This document shows positions 23,829 through 35,602 of a stretch of DNA of 64,000 nucleotides, in pieces. How positions within the stretch are numbered: the stretch's first letter is position 1; the number at the start of each line of letters is the position of its first letter. The position numbers were made by a program, and so were the translations under genes. Origin of the DNA: Cliona cf. orientalis (lineage: Eukaryota > Porifera > Demospongiae > Clionaida > Clionaidae). The notes under the pieces are model-generated. The model did no database searches, had not been told where the DNA came from, and saw only the letters and a program-made list of their open reading frames with translations. Where the stretch lies: the NCBI GenBank assembly GCA_963930775.1, contig OZ005691.1:3410001-3474000 (forward strand). Direction: 5' to 3'.

Positions 23829-25530
23829 TCAGTACTCATTTAAGAGAGGTCTATCTTCTTCATTCACTTCACTCATCTTGATTTTGGTCAATAGGAGTGA
23901 TTTACATTTCTTACAGCACTGTATAATCATGGGGAAAACACAAGCCAGGATAAGGAACACTTGGTAGCCAAAAAGAATCAAGATACAATTATACCATTTG
24001 GCAACTTTGAGTACATAAACGCTTCAACATAATGCATACTTGACGATACGAATGCAATAATAATCGTGAGTAGCAGGATAATATCAACAGTGTTATTTCT
24101 CTTGTTCTTGTATGGTTGGAATTTAGCTACAAGTGCTAAATTAAAAACAAACACGAGTGCAGCAGCTGGAAGATAGAGAGTATAGTTAAATAGAGAAGCC
24201 ATTAGAAGATTTAGGAATCTCACTGCCAGGTAGAGTGTGGCAAAGTGGCGATAATCATGTGCAGTGTCCTCATAACAGCCGTGAAATGAATCCATGTAAA
24301 TTTGAAGCACTAGCCTACTATTTTGACTTAATCAAAAGTTAAGAAGTCTTCGAAAGCATTTGAAAGGATACAGAGCTAACAGTGCCAAGGGGAACACATT
24401 AAACAATAGTAGCATAAACATTGCTAGAAATAGGATAGGAATATAGCCCTTCGAAGTCATATCCACTCTACCATCGTAATACCAGTATGCCTTGAGTATG
24501 TGTTTGCCATGCACATCATAGAGTTGTGAGGGTCTCAGGAGTTCAAAAGATGTATTGAGAATTTTGATATAGGATAGGACAATAAAGGTGGCAAAAGAAT
24601 GGACAAGGTAGCTTCGAATGTTCCATTGTCTCCGAAAGACAGCTAAGCATCTATAAAATGGCTTCCAAATCCAAACAACAAAGGAAAAATTATCATGCAT
24701 CTTGACCAAGATGAAGGTGAGTAGTATGAGGAATAATGGATAGATGGCAATAGCGTATTCAAGCAAGAGTACATTTTGGTAGTTCAAGTCATGACGAATA
24801 CAGATATATCCATACTAGCTTCGAAAGAAGTCAAGATTCCAAATGGTAAAAATTGCAATGACAAGATGGAGAATAAATTGAGAAGAAAAGCTAACATGAT
24901 AAGGATCACTCACGAGATTACGGGAATAAATGGTTCGAATCACTATTGGAGTTGTAGCAATTTGACTGACCATGACGAAAGCATTAAGTGTTGAGGAAGT
25001 AACCGATATCCTAAATATAATCACTAGAATATAAAAAATTGTTAGTGGAAGAAAAGCAGCAACTATGAACTTAATCCATCCATTGTTGTAACTGCTACAT
25101 TTGACACAGCCAAGGTAATATGAATAGCCAGGAAGGGTGTAGTTTCTGCACATTCTCCACAAAGCTGTCCCTTTCTATTGTAAAATGAGCACAAGCTGCT
25201 ATCCTCATAGATTTGGGACATATTAAAGGTCCTAGATATTCCCTGTGAGTTACCATAAGGACAGGTACCAAGGAGTGTGGTATTCACACCATTATTATCA
25301 AATACCATGAAGCAAAAGAATTGCACAATGAGTTGTATAGTTAACGTTTCTGGGTTGCAGATAACTGCATTGAAGAGATTATCTCCACAGATACATTCAC
25401 TGCTAGAAGGGCTTGGATATGTCCATACAGGACAGGTAGGTAGGTCTGAGCTATCTGCACACATACATGACATTTTAGTAAGCATATTAATTAGAATAAA
25501 ACTGACCAGAAAATCCACCAAACGTGACAT
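23829..25530 (-). pseudogene. Family copy 8, full length but broken in four places
   Basis: The start ATG (25530, MSRLVDFL) and the tail EEDRPLL are both present. Lesions: one T missing near 25144 in the AENYTLPG segment, which shifts the frame; the Trp codon of FRSWYGY changed to TAG near 24816; a Cys codon (NFCLSQ) changed to TGA near 24327; and about 10 nt lost near 23975. The nonsense Trp codon is the same one hit in copy 5, there as TGA. Copy 8 is the partner of copy 2 by shared spacer and foldback element. Confidence 0.87.
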
Positions 25531-27805
25531 GATGGTTATCTATAGCACTACCTGCATTTACTGCTTGAAGCTCACTAGCTATATATACGTACAGTTTGTA
25601 AGATTTACGCTTATACTTTGATGAGTACCTCTACTCCTGCATGTGGGCTGCATTCAAAGCATTACTCATAGAGATTTATGACATAGACAGTTTATGCAAT
25701 TCTGCAATCACTATTATTGCAGTAATTGCCTGGCTTCACCAAACATGGATGTAATCTGCAAACATAATACCCGGTACTATGCTTTGAAAGTGGCATTTTT
25801 GCAATTGGGCAATGTCTGCTGTGAAGTTCATTGCAAACTTTGATATAAATTTGAGTTGACAAATGCCCACTTAATGATTTTGTAAACTTTCATATGATCT
25901 TTCATATGAAGTTCACTGTAAACTTTGATGCAATGTGAGTTGACAAATGCACACTTAACAAATTTCAATGATTTTGTAAACTTTCATGCAAACATCAAAT
26001 TGAATGTGAAGTTTCACACAAACTTTTGACAATTTGTGTGAATTTTCATGCAAAGTTTACATGAAAGTTGGCAGAGGCATTATGAAAGATCATTGAGGTT
26101 TGCTAAGTGTGCATTTATGTCAACTCAAAATTTGAAAATTTACATCAAAGTTTGCAGTGAACTTCATAGCAGAGATTGCCCAAAATGCTGCTTTCAAAGC
26201 TTTAGTTATTACATTCATGTTTAGAGGTCACAATGAGTATCACTATTTTAAGCTTCATACGTAACCTAAAATCATACATAATGGCCTATTACTGTGTAAT
26301 ATGAATGTAGCTATACACCCCCTGCAAAATTCATAATTAATGTAACAACAGCACTATAATATACAAGTAGCACTACCTGAGCAATATTAATTTTACCAGA
26401 GTGGAAGTCACATGATACAAATACTGTCACAGCAGAATGAGTGGTACTTGCTGTTCTTTTCATACATCAGATGGAACTTGTAGTCGATCATATAGTTGAG
26501 CACCATGCATGCACACGGGACTATGTGGAAGAACGGTCTTATCCTGGCATTCTTGCAAGTGATGTACTTGGCTTGGTACGCACTGGCCAGTCTTCCCACA
26601 GTCTCAAAGAAACGTAGCTATGTTCTTGGCGATGTACCTTGGGATTTAATGAATTAACAGGGGTCTCACCAATATTAGCTGACATTTTCCCTGTAACGGA
26701 AAAAAAAAACTTGATAGGGAGTGGAAAGTGGTCATCTCTGGACTCTGAGATAAACAAAGAAAGTATGCCATACAACCTATAATTATTAAATGACGCCAAC
26801 TCCAAACCTAAAATTGTCATATCATGCACAAACAGATACCCGAACCTAGTTACCTAGCTATTAAGTTAATCAAGATTTGGAGACACCATTTACAAACTAT
26901 CAATTTGGCCGCCTACTCAGGCTGAGAATCAAACCCTACAGAATACAGTGATATTCACTACCTACAGCCACCACCCCGCATGACATTAATAATACAAGCG
27001 AATCACAAAATGTCTAATCTAACCATGATCCCCCTAGTCAAAAAATATGTCCAAAGATCAAGTGACATCCCATCCCAAACACATTCCGACTGTAGATCTT
27101 AATCCCTATCTCTGAAATACACATTGAACTACCGAAACCTATCAACTCCTATCCCCAAAAACATACAGTGTACACCGAACTACCAAAATCTAACTACCAA
27201 TCACATGCACATGCATACCAAGACAACCGGATCCCCCATAATTTAATATTATAGCTAATACAGTCATCTCTTAAAACTGACACAACCAACTTTGAGGGCT
27301 CGTACTCAAATTCATTAACCCTTAGCCACGCTTGATAATAACCCTCAACACAGTATCAATATCATAGCGAATCAAAAAGGATACTGAAAACATACACTCA
27401 CATAAACAAATCCTAATAGTATGAGAAATGATGCCAACAACCGATCCAATACAGCTTCTTGAACTTCAGAACTTTGATTGGCCAGACAGTTGCCACTGTG
27501 CGAGTGCATGATCCCCACCCACCACTAATTTTAATACTTAATAAGTTCCTTATTGCATGTGCATCTCTTGATGATAATCATAAGTGATACATGTATCATG
27601 TATTTTGTACTAGAAAAGTAGCATAGGAGCTTGCATCTAACTACTAAATACAATTGTAATTCATTTTCACTAATAAACACGTTGCCACAACTAAGATGCT
27701 TAAGCACAAAATAATTATTGTTCAAAGCACATCTTGTCATTATAATTCTGGGAAGGCATAATGTGAGACATGTTTATGTATCAATTGTATTGGAGTTGTA
27801 GTTGA
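25531..27805. other. Upstream spacer of copy 8 and 3' flank of copy 9
   Basis: Bases 25531-26540 match 7365-8360. Then come the AATATTAGCTGACATTTTCCC block (26670), the CATCTCTGGACTCTGAG block (26733), CCGCCTACTCAGGCTG (26910), and the AACTTTGAGGGCTCG block (27290). These are standard spacer parts in standard order. No gene is recognised. Confidence 0.7.
25791..26200. mobile_element. Foldback element, copy B
   Basis: This is the second copy of the 7613-8019 palindrome. It has the same ends (GCTTTGAAAG...CTTTCAAAGC) and arms, with a few substitutions and a lost GACATAAATG stretch. It sits at the same distance upstream of copy 8 as copy A does of copy 2. Confidence 0.75.
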
Positions 27806-29506
27806 TCAGTACACATTTAAGAGAGGTCTATCTTCTTCATTCACTGCACTCAACTTGATTTTGGTCAATAGGAGTGGTTTACATTTCTTGCAGCACTGTA
27901 TAACCTTAGGGAAAACACAAGCCAGGATAAGGAACACTTGGTAGCCAAAAACAATCAAGAAGGATAAGGTTACAATTATCACATTTAGCAACTTTGAGTA
28001 CATAAACGCTTCAACATAATGCATACTTGACGATATGAATGCAACAATAACCACAAGCAGTAGGATAATGTCAACAGTGTTATTTCTCTTGTTCTTGTAT
28101 GGCTGGAACTTAGCTACGAGAGCTAAAGCGAAAACAAACACGAGTGCAGCAGTTGGAAGATAGAGAGTGTAGTCGAATACGGATGACATTAGAAGATTTA
28201 GGAATCTCACTGCCAGGTAGAGTGTGGCAAAGTGGCGGTAATCATGTGCAGTGTCCTCATAGCAGCCGTGAAATGAATCCATGTAAATTTGAAGCACTAG
28301 CCTACAGTTTTGACTTAAGCAAAAATCAAGAAGTCTTTGAAAGCATTTGAAGGGATAGATAGCTAACAATGCCATGGGAAATACATTAAACAATAGTAGG
28401 ATAAACAGTGCTAGCACTAGGATAGGAATATAGCCCTTCGAAGTCATATCCACTCTACCATCATAGTACCAGTATGCCTTGAGTATGTGGTGGCCATGAA
28501 TATCATAGACTTGTGAAGTTCTCAGGAGTTCAAAAGATGTATTGAGAATTTTGACATATGATAGGACAATAAAGGTGGCAAAAGCATGGACAAGGTAGCT
28601 TCGAATGTTCCATTGTCTCCGAAAGACAGCTAAGCATCTGTGAAATGGCTTCCAAATCCAAACAACAAAGGCAAAATTATCATGCATCCTGACCAAGATG
28701 AAGGTGAGTAGTATGAGGAATAATGGATAGATGGCAATAGCATACTCAAGCAAGAGTATTTGCTGGTAGTTTAAGTCAGGATGAATACAGATATATCCAT
28801 ACCAGCTTCGAAAGAAATCAAGGTTCCAAATGGTAATAATTGTAATTGTAAGTTGTGAAATAAATTGTGAAAAATGGCTAACATGAAAAGGATCACTCAC
28901 CAGATTATGGGAATAAGCGCTTCGAATCACTGGTGGACTTGCAGCAATTTGACTGACCATGACGAAAGCATTAAGTGTTGAGGAAGTAACTGATATTCTG
29001 AATATAATCACTAGAATATAAAAAATGGTTAGTGGAAGAAAAGCAGCAACTATGAACTTAATCCATCCGTTGTTGAAATCGTTGCATTTGACACAGCCAA
29101 GGTAATATGAATAGCCAGGGAGGGTGTAGTTTTCTGCACATTCTCCACAAAGCTGTCCCTTTCGATTGTAAAATGAGCACAATCTGCTATCCTCATAGAT
29201 TTGGGACATACTAAAGTTCCTAGGTACTCCCTGTAAGTCACCATAAGGACAGGTACCAAAGAGTGTGGTATTCACACCATTACTATCAAATATTATGAAG
29301 CAAAAGAATTTCACAGTGAGTTGTATAGCTAACGTTTCTGGATTGCAGATAATTTTATTAAAGAGATTTTCTCCACAGATACATTCACTGCCAGAAGGGC
29401 TTGGATATGTCCATATAGGACAGGTAGACAGGTTTGAGCTGTTTGCACACATAGTAAGCATGTTAATTAGAAAGAAACAGACCAAAAAATGCTCCAAACG
29501 TGGCAT
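27806..29506 (-). CDS. Multi-pass membrane protein of the array, copy 9 (intact, 566 aa)
   Basis: The frame is fully open. Signal peptide is about 1-20. Ectodomain cysteines are at 20, 29, 42, 44, 54, 69, 86, 110, 120, 123, 138 and 141, with CGEC at 120-123 and CVKC at 138-141. Sequons include N79-TT, N97-FS and N126-YT. Membrane spans lie at about 148-170, 214-232, 249-272, 303-320, 358-385, 424-441, 447-466, 478-496 and 508-532, with a possible further one near 180-195. The tail has C538-C539-K-K-C and E558-D-R-P-L-L. It ends LLNVY where others have LLNEY. MD-SFHGCYED (409-418) is the best family signature. The spans are estimated from hydrophobicity by eye. Function is unknown. Confidence 0.9.
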   Translation of the reverse strand: MPRLEHFLVCFFLINMLTMCANSSNLSTCPIWTYPSPSGSECICGENLFNKIICNPETLAIQLTVKFFCFIIFDSNGVNTTLFGTCPYGDLQGVPRNFSMSQIYEDSRLCSFYNRKGQLCGECAENYTLPGYSYYLGCVKCNDFNNGWIKFIVAAFLPLTIFYILVIIFRISVTSSTLNAFVMVSQIAASPPVIRSAYSHNLVSDPFHVSHFSQFISQLTITIITIWNLDFFRSWYGYICIHPDLNYQQILLLEYAIAIYPLFLILLTFILVRMHDNFAFVVWIWKPFHRCLAVFRRQWNIRSYLVHAFATFIVLSYVKILNTSFELLRTSQVYDIHGHHILKAYWYYDGRVDMTSKGYIPILVLALFILLLFNVFPMALLAIYPFKCFQRLLDFCLSQNCRLVLQIYMDSFHGCYEDTAHDYRHFATLYLAVRFLNLLMSSVFDYTLYLPTAALVFVFALALVAKFQPYKNKRNNTVDIILLLVVIVAFISSSMHYVEAFMYSKLLNVIIVTLSFLIVFGYQVFLILACVFPKVIQCCKKCKPLLLTKIKLSAVNEEDRPLLNVY

Positions 29507-29600
29507 GATGGTCTGTTGGGTGCCAACTCTACTGTGATACTCTTAGCTATAGCTATAGCACTACTGCTTGAAGCTACAATACTCTTATACTAGCTATATG
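29507..29600 (-). promoter_or_regulatory. Proximal 5' region of copy 9
   Basis: On the minus strand the ATG is preceded by a one-base-shorter form of the conserved leader (GTTGGCACCCAAC for GTTTGGCACCCGGC) and by the CTATAGCTATAG block. At about 29600 homology to other spacers ends abruptly. The more distal conserved leader-exon block is absent from its usual distance and may be separated by inserted DNA. Confidence 0.4.
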
Positions 29601-29881
29601 CGGAAATTAATGGGCGTTGTGCAGTAGCTAAATTGCACTTCTCGGCTTCCATATGTATATCATCATAGAGTCGGTAGACTCTATAAGTAGGGATGGCACG
29701 GATACTCCATATATGTAATACATTACAAATATTAAAATATCTCAAAACAGGTAATTTTATGAGAGTTCTAAGTGTCAAAATCGGAATCTACAGCAAATTA
29801 TCGATCTAACAAGACCAAGATCATTCATCAACTCCATTGTATATGCCAGAACCAGATGTTCAAAAAATAGCCATTTTCTCA

Positions 29882-29913
<32 letters not shown>

Positions 29914-30920
29914 GTTTTCTTGGGCTAACTCAAGACTACCATGACCGCTCACCTTAGTTCGAGTATAAATCCACTCCATTTTAGAGCGCGCACGTCTGTG
30001 GGCCACTGGCACGCTCGTTTTGTGTTATCAGGACAGCGATTTAATTGTGGGTGTGTACAGCGCGCGTTTTGCGAGTGGGTGTGTCCGACTGGCCATTTTG
30101 ACATATAATGCGCATGCTCATTTGGTGTTGCCATGGTGAAGTCATGTGACCGATGTAAGTGGCGCGCGTGCGCCGGCGCAGCCAGGCGCAGGCTAGGACC
30201 TGGTCGCCGGATCGATCGAGCACGAGCGCTCAGCTGATCAGCTCAGTGAACTGTCGATTATAGTGGCTACTTACCAACAGTAAGCTTACTGGCCTATAAA
30301 ATACGCTCCCGAAACAAAAGATTTTCGTCGCTACTTGGTTCTAAACGGCCTTCTTTCAAGTTCATCGGTCAGCCACTGAGCTTCATGATACTACCAGTAC
30401 CGGATCGAGATAACGAGGCCCCCCGGGGGCGTGGCTTCACTCGCAGGTCAGTTTAGCTGGTTACCTCGAGAATCCCATATGTTCAATAGTGTGTGTTGCA
30501 AAAGAAGATGTCCTAGCTAGCTATCAAACGACTGACTGGGATTTGCACTTACAGGAATATTCAAGTTTGACTCGGAAATCACCGTGTATTGCGGTACAAT
30601 AGCTCAGGCCTGACACAAAGCCTCCGGCTAGGATCGTACAACGTGACATGCTGAATCAGTGCCTACTTCCCTATAGTATTGTATTATTGTTGGAGCACAG
30701 TTGCTTGCCAGTCCAGAAAAAAAAATAATTGTAGCTAGTTCATTTATAAATAACAATGAATAGCTATAGGCACTTGAAACCATAATATCAGGTCATCATG
30801 GTACGACATTGTATAGTTTCATGCCCGGCCTCTGTCCCTACGAAATTAGTCAGCTAGATGGCATTGATGAAATTAACAGTGTGACAATCATGAGCTACCC
30901 CGAGGGCACTAAAAAAAGAA
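29600..30920. other. Foreign, partly CpG-rich block upstream of copy 9
   Basis: This region does not match array spacer. It has a TTTC microsatellite at about 29883-29914, then a GC- and CpG-rich stretch at about 29980-30440 (GCGCGCGTGCGCCGGCGCAG, CCCCGGGGGCGTGGC). A 95-codon plus-strand frame at 30809-31096 runs into the inverted-repeat element and shows no domain. It looks like inserted DNA, possibly with its own promoter-like CpG island. No protein is recognised. Confidence 0.45.
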
Positions 30921-30925
30921 CAGTA

Positions 30926-31675
30926 ACAAGTATAAAAAACAATTCAATAAAATTGATAGATGAAGTAGGGATGGCAGTGCCAAAACATACACAAACAAGA
31001 TATATAGGTAGCGATATCAGACCTCCAAGGGCCTCCAGTAAATCGAAAATATCTCGGCTCTGGCTAGGAGTACACTCACAGAAAAATTTGCGCTAGGTAG
31101 CTCACTGAATGAGCTATCTACTGATGCCTTAACTGTGCAAATTGGTTAAGCGGAATCGCCGCTAGCTTCGTTTCTGTTTGTATTAAGTTTCTATGGGGAA
31201 AGTTTAGGTGGGCGTGGCTACGTAACGGTTTTACGTACGGACGCGTTACAAGCGTCGTTGGATAGAGCTCGTGGAGAGCTATCTTCTGATACTCGAACAT
31301 TGATATTCCACTTAAAAATAATCTGCGGAAAAATCGGCGAAATTTGGAGGTCTGAAATCGCTAATATAGGGATAACGTATCACACCCACTAAACATCCCT
31401 ACACTTGCTTTTTGAGTAGCCGTGCACACACATAATAATATTTATTATAATATATATGGGGCACATGCAGGAATGGAAAATCAATACCGTAACCCATGGA
31501 TAGCGATATATACCTTACTGAGTCAGAAGTGTATGATATTAATTATCGAGAAAAGCAAGCGTAGGGATGTTTAGTGGGTGTGATACGTTATCCCTATATA
31601 TCTTGTTTGTGTATTTTTTGGCACTGCCATCCCTACTTCATCTATCAATTTTATTCAATTGTTTTTTATACTTGT
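30926..31675. mobile_element. Inverted-repeat element with 83-bp arms (750 bp)
   Basis: The outer arms, 30926-31008 and 31593-31675, are inverted copies differing at about two positions (ACAAGTATAAAAAACAATT... and GTAGGGATGGCAGTGCCAAA). A second inverted pair lies inside at 31364-31412 and 31551-31599 (AGGGATAACGTATCACACCC), and its right copy abuts the outer right arm. No transposase is present. Target duplication was not determined. Confidence 0.82.
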
Positions 31676-32371
31676 ATATAATTGTTTATAATCTTGATAT
31701 GTCCAGATCATTGATTCATACTTGTACTTAGATGAGTAGCCTTACAATGTAGTTATGTTTTATAGCGAAAGCCAGCAATGTGCACACACCGCAAACGTCT
31801 GCAAGCATGCATAATATTATTTTGATGATTATACCCCTGTATGCATGTGTAGGCATTGAAAACCATCACTCTTAGTGATTCTGTCAGTTTTAATTTTCTA
31901 GCAACTTCAGAAAATTATTGGTTTATTTGGCTAAAATACAGTAGCTACATGATACCATGCAAGATTAAGCATTTGTAGTAACATGTTAAAGTCATGTGCA
32001 TGGGGCACTTAAACACATTTTGCCCCCATGGCATGTAGCTATTGCATTAATAATAATTAGAAGTTTGGCAGTTTGAGATAACCTTATCTGGTTGTAAAGA
32101 GAAACATAGAGTGTACAATTCCAAGAAAAAAACATGCATAATACATTATTGTACAGTCATGTTGTGCAGTAGGTAATAATTTTCAACGCCCACACAGGCA
32201 GGGGTATAGTCATCAATTAAAGTATGTTTACAGAAAATTGCCATGATAGTGTTGTAGCGAGGTAGCTATAGTTCCCAGAAAGTGATAGGCACCCGCACAT
32301 GTACCATAAATTAATAATATTATTATTATTATGATCAGCTATGAGAAAAGGGGCCATTTGGGAGTTTAAAA
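31676..32371. other. Array spacer upstream of copy 10
   Basis: Spacer blocks (GAAAGCCAGCAATGTGC, CATCACTCTTAGTGATT) are followed by a stretch matching 20140-20310 upstream of copy 7. At about 32365 the spacer joins the middle of the coding region, so about 1.2 kb present in the copy 7 block is missing here. Confidence 0.65.
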
Positions 32372-33425
32372 AATGAGTGCAATTCTTTCGAAGCTGGTAT
32401 GGATATATTTGTATTCATCCTGACTTGAACTACCAGCAAATACTCTTGCTTGAGTATGCTATTGCCATCTATCCATTATTCCTCATACTACTCACCTTCA
32501 TCTTGGTCAAGCTGCATGATAATTTTGCCTTTGTTGTTTGGATTTGGAAGCCATTTCACAGATGCTTAGCTGTCTTTCGGAGACAATGAAACATTCGAAG
32601 CTATCTTGTCCATGCTTTTGCCACCTTTATAGTTCTATTATAATTATGTCAAAATTCTCAATGCATCTTTTGAACTTTTGAGACCCTCACAACTCTATGA
32701 TATGCATGGCAACCACATACTCAAGGCATACTGGTATTACGATGGTAGAGTAGATATGACTTCGAAGGGCTATAGTATATTCCGATCCTACTGCTAGCGC
32801 TGCTTATGCATGCTTCTGTTGTTTAATGTGTTTCCCTTGGTACTATTAACTCTCTATCCCTTCAAATGCTTTCAAAGATTTCTTGATTTTTGCATAAGTC
32901 AAAATTGCAGGCTATATAGTGATTCAAATTTATATGGATTCATTTCACGGCTGCTATGAGGACACTCACTACACATGATTATCGCCACTTTGCCACACTC
33001 TACCTGGCAGTGAGATTCCTAAATCTTCTAATGTCATCCATATTTAACTACACTCTCTATCGTCCAGCTGTTGCACTCGTGTTTGTTTTAGCTTTAGCTC
33101 TTGTAGCTAAGTTCCAGCCATACAAGAACAAGAGAAATAACATTGTTGACATTATCCTGCTGCTCACGATTATTATATCATTCATATCCGGTCAACTATG
33201 CATTATGCTGAAGAGTTTATGTACCCAAATTTGCTGAATGAGATCATTATAATCATATCTATCTTGATCATTCTTGGCTACTAAGTGTTTCTTATCCTGG
33301 CTTGTGTTTTCCCTAACGTTATACAAGGCTGCAAGAAATGTCAACAATTCTTATTGACCAAAATCACTTGCAAGACGAGTGAAGTGAATGAAGAAGATAG
33401 AGCTCTCTTAAAAGAGTATGATTAA
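32372..33425 (+). pseudogene. Family copy 10 on the plus strand, 5'-truncated
   Basis: Homology starts at FFRSWYGYICIHPDLNYQQ; the signal peptide, ectodomain and first spans are deleted. The Trp of FRRQWNI is TGA near 32587. Small insertions shift the frame near 32640, 32775, 32815, 32918 and 32970, and further ones follow. The tail ends RALLKEYD. It is a decayed duplicate of copy 7 with the same orientation and shared downstream sequence. Confidence 0.87.
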
Positions 33426-33861
33426 CTACAATTCCAACACAGTTGATACATAGCTAACTAATAATTATGTGCTATCTGCTATCCCAGAGTATTTAATAAT
33501 ATTTATTAGTTTTGTATTTTAGCATCTTAGTTGTGGCAATTAGTGAAAATTAAATTTTATAGTAGTTTTATGCATATTATAATAATATCATAATTATACC
33601 GGTACTGTTACAGTAACATGAGTTGGCGCCTACTGACCAACTTACACTAGCACATGTGTAAAGATTTCCATACACATCATACATCCAGATAGAAAATGCA
33701 ACAAGAAAAGAGCAACCTTTTGAATGCCTAAATTATTGTCAAAATTTGGTGGGGAGCAGAGCTGCATGAATAAGCCCTGTCAAGAAAAATTACACACATT
33801 GACTGCATGGTACATTCCTTTCGTTGCACAAATTCTGCATGATAACAGACAGACAGACTAT
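33426..33861. other. Duplicated spacer downstream of copy 10
   Basis: This matches 22542-22985 closely, including GTTGGCGCCTACTGACCAAC and the GACAGACAGACTAT end, where the hAT-like element is inserted in this copy but not in the other. Confidence 0.75.
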
Positions 33862-34103
33862 CAGGGTTTCATCCAGACAGAAATTTTTGGGGGAGAAGTG
33901 GGCGTGGCAGTTTCACGCACCGTGAACCTCCCCCAATTAAGAATTGATATGGATTAGTGATTGTGTTTTCTGATGTCACTGAGGTATAACTGTATACAGT
34001 TTTATCTAGTGCTCTTAAATAATTGAGTCATGAAGTAGGAGACTATACTGATCACTTGCAATGCGACGCAAAAATATACACGCTCCCCTTCCCACACCAT
34101 GCA

Positions 34104-34143
<40 letters not shown>

Positions 34144-34234
34144 CTTTTCCTCTTTTCTTCTTTCTCTGTTTCTTTTTTTTTTTTGGGGGGGGGGGGGGGA
34201 AGCTGGGTGTTTTGAGGGGGAAGCTTCCCACCCC

Positions 34235-34268
<34 letters not shown>

Positions 34269-34284
34269 ACTGGATGAAACTCTG
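33862..34284. mobile_element. hAT-like MITE with 5-bp target duplication (423 bp)
   Basis: The ends are CAGGGTTTCATCCAG and its near-inverse CTGGATGAAACTCTG, flanked by ACTAT on both sides (33857-33861, 34285-34289). The empty site is seen at about 22980 (GACAGACAGACTATATACTG). The interior is low complexity: CT repeats (34108-34142), a T run, a G run (34186-34199) and about 33 C (34236-34268). It is non-coding; the many open frames are artefacts of the simple repeats. Confidence 0.85.
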
Positions 34285-34908
34285 ACTATATAATTATATA
34301 AATACTGCAACCCTCGTGTACATGCACCAAGGGTAAACACCAGTAATTTAATAATAGTAATGATCCAGATATCTTCCGAGACAATCCTGTATCTGTACAC
34401 ATAATTATTATTATTATTATCCAATATTATACTCTACTGAGATTACCGTGACAGAATATTATTATGCATGCAAGCCTCATGTACATGCTCGACAGCAAAA
34501 TTTATGATCAATAAAGGTAATAGTAACCAATAAATTAATATTGTAATATAATCGTCTCTTAAAACCAACATAATCAATTACAAATTTGAGGGCTCGTACC
34601 ACCACTGATTTTAATACTTAATAAGTTCTTATTGTGCAGCCTTGATGATAGCAATTAATAAGTGATAAATGTATCGTATAGTTTGTACTAGAAAAGTATT
34701 ATGGGCCCACTCATAAAAATTATGCATCTAACTAATAATAAAACATGTTGCCACAACTAAGATGCTAAAGTACAAAATTATTCAGAACATGTCTTATCTT
34801 ATTCTGGGATAACATAATAATTATTATTTAATATATGTGAGTCAGACATGCATGTATATATATGCATCAACTGTTAGAGTATTGCATGGAGTTCTAGTTT
34901 AATCGATA
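34285..34908. other. Duplicated spacer, 3' flank of copy 11
   Basis: This continues the match to 22986-23828 after the hAT-like insertion. About 260 bp of that block (near 23280-23530) are missing here at about 34600. No gene. Confidence 0.7.
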
Positions 34909-35602
34909 TCAGTACTCATTTAAGAGCGGTCTATCTTCTTCATTCACTTCACTCAACTTGATTTTGGTCAATAGGAGTGTTTTACATTTCTTGCAGCACT
35001 GTATAGCCTTAGGGAAAACACAAGCCAGGATAAGGAACACATGGTAGCCAAGAATAATCAAGACAGATATGGCTACAATGACATCATTCGCCAAGTTAGG
35101 GTACATAAACTCTTCAGCATAATGCATAGTCGTTGATATGAATGCAGTAATAATCGTGAGTAGCAGGATAATGTCAACAATGATATCTGTCTTGTTCTTG
35201 TATGGTTGGAACTTAGCTACAAGAGCTAAAGCAAAAACAAACAGGAGTGCAGCAGCTGGAAGATAGAGAATGTAGTTTAATACAGACGACATTAGAAGAT
35301 TTAGGAATCTCACTGCCAGGTAGAGTGTGGCAAAGTGGCGATAATCATGTGCAGTGTCCTCATAGCAGCCGTGAAAGGAATCCATGTAAATTTGAAGTAC
35401 TAGCCTGTTTTTTTTTACTTAAGCAAAAATTTAGAAGTCTTTGAAAACATTTGAAGGGATAAAGAGCTAACAGAACCAAGGGGAATACATTAAAGAACAG
35501 TAGCATAAACAGTGCTAGGAATAGGATCGGAATATAGCTCTTCGAAGTCATATCTATTCTACCATCATAATACCAGTATGCCTTGAGTATGTGGTTGCCA
35601 TG
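34909..35602 (-). pseudogene. Family fragment 11, C-terminal 40 percent
   Basis: This covers from HGNHILKAYWYYDGR to the tail EEDRPLLNEY-stop. A frameshift in a T run near 35408-35416 (before the MDSFHG motif) splits it into two frames. At 35602 it is joined head-on to another family fragment. It corresponds to copy 8 in the duplicated block by its 3' flank. Confidence 0.83.

Noticed and set aside
30809..31096. 95-codon frame that could be a small gene
   Set aside because: It overlaps the left arm of an inverted-repeat element, shows no domain and has no supporting signals.
34023..34285. Ser/Leu/Phe/Pro-rich and Arg/Glu/Gly-rich frames on both strands
   Set aside because: Translations of CT, T, G and C runs inside a hAT-like element.
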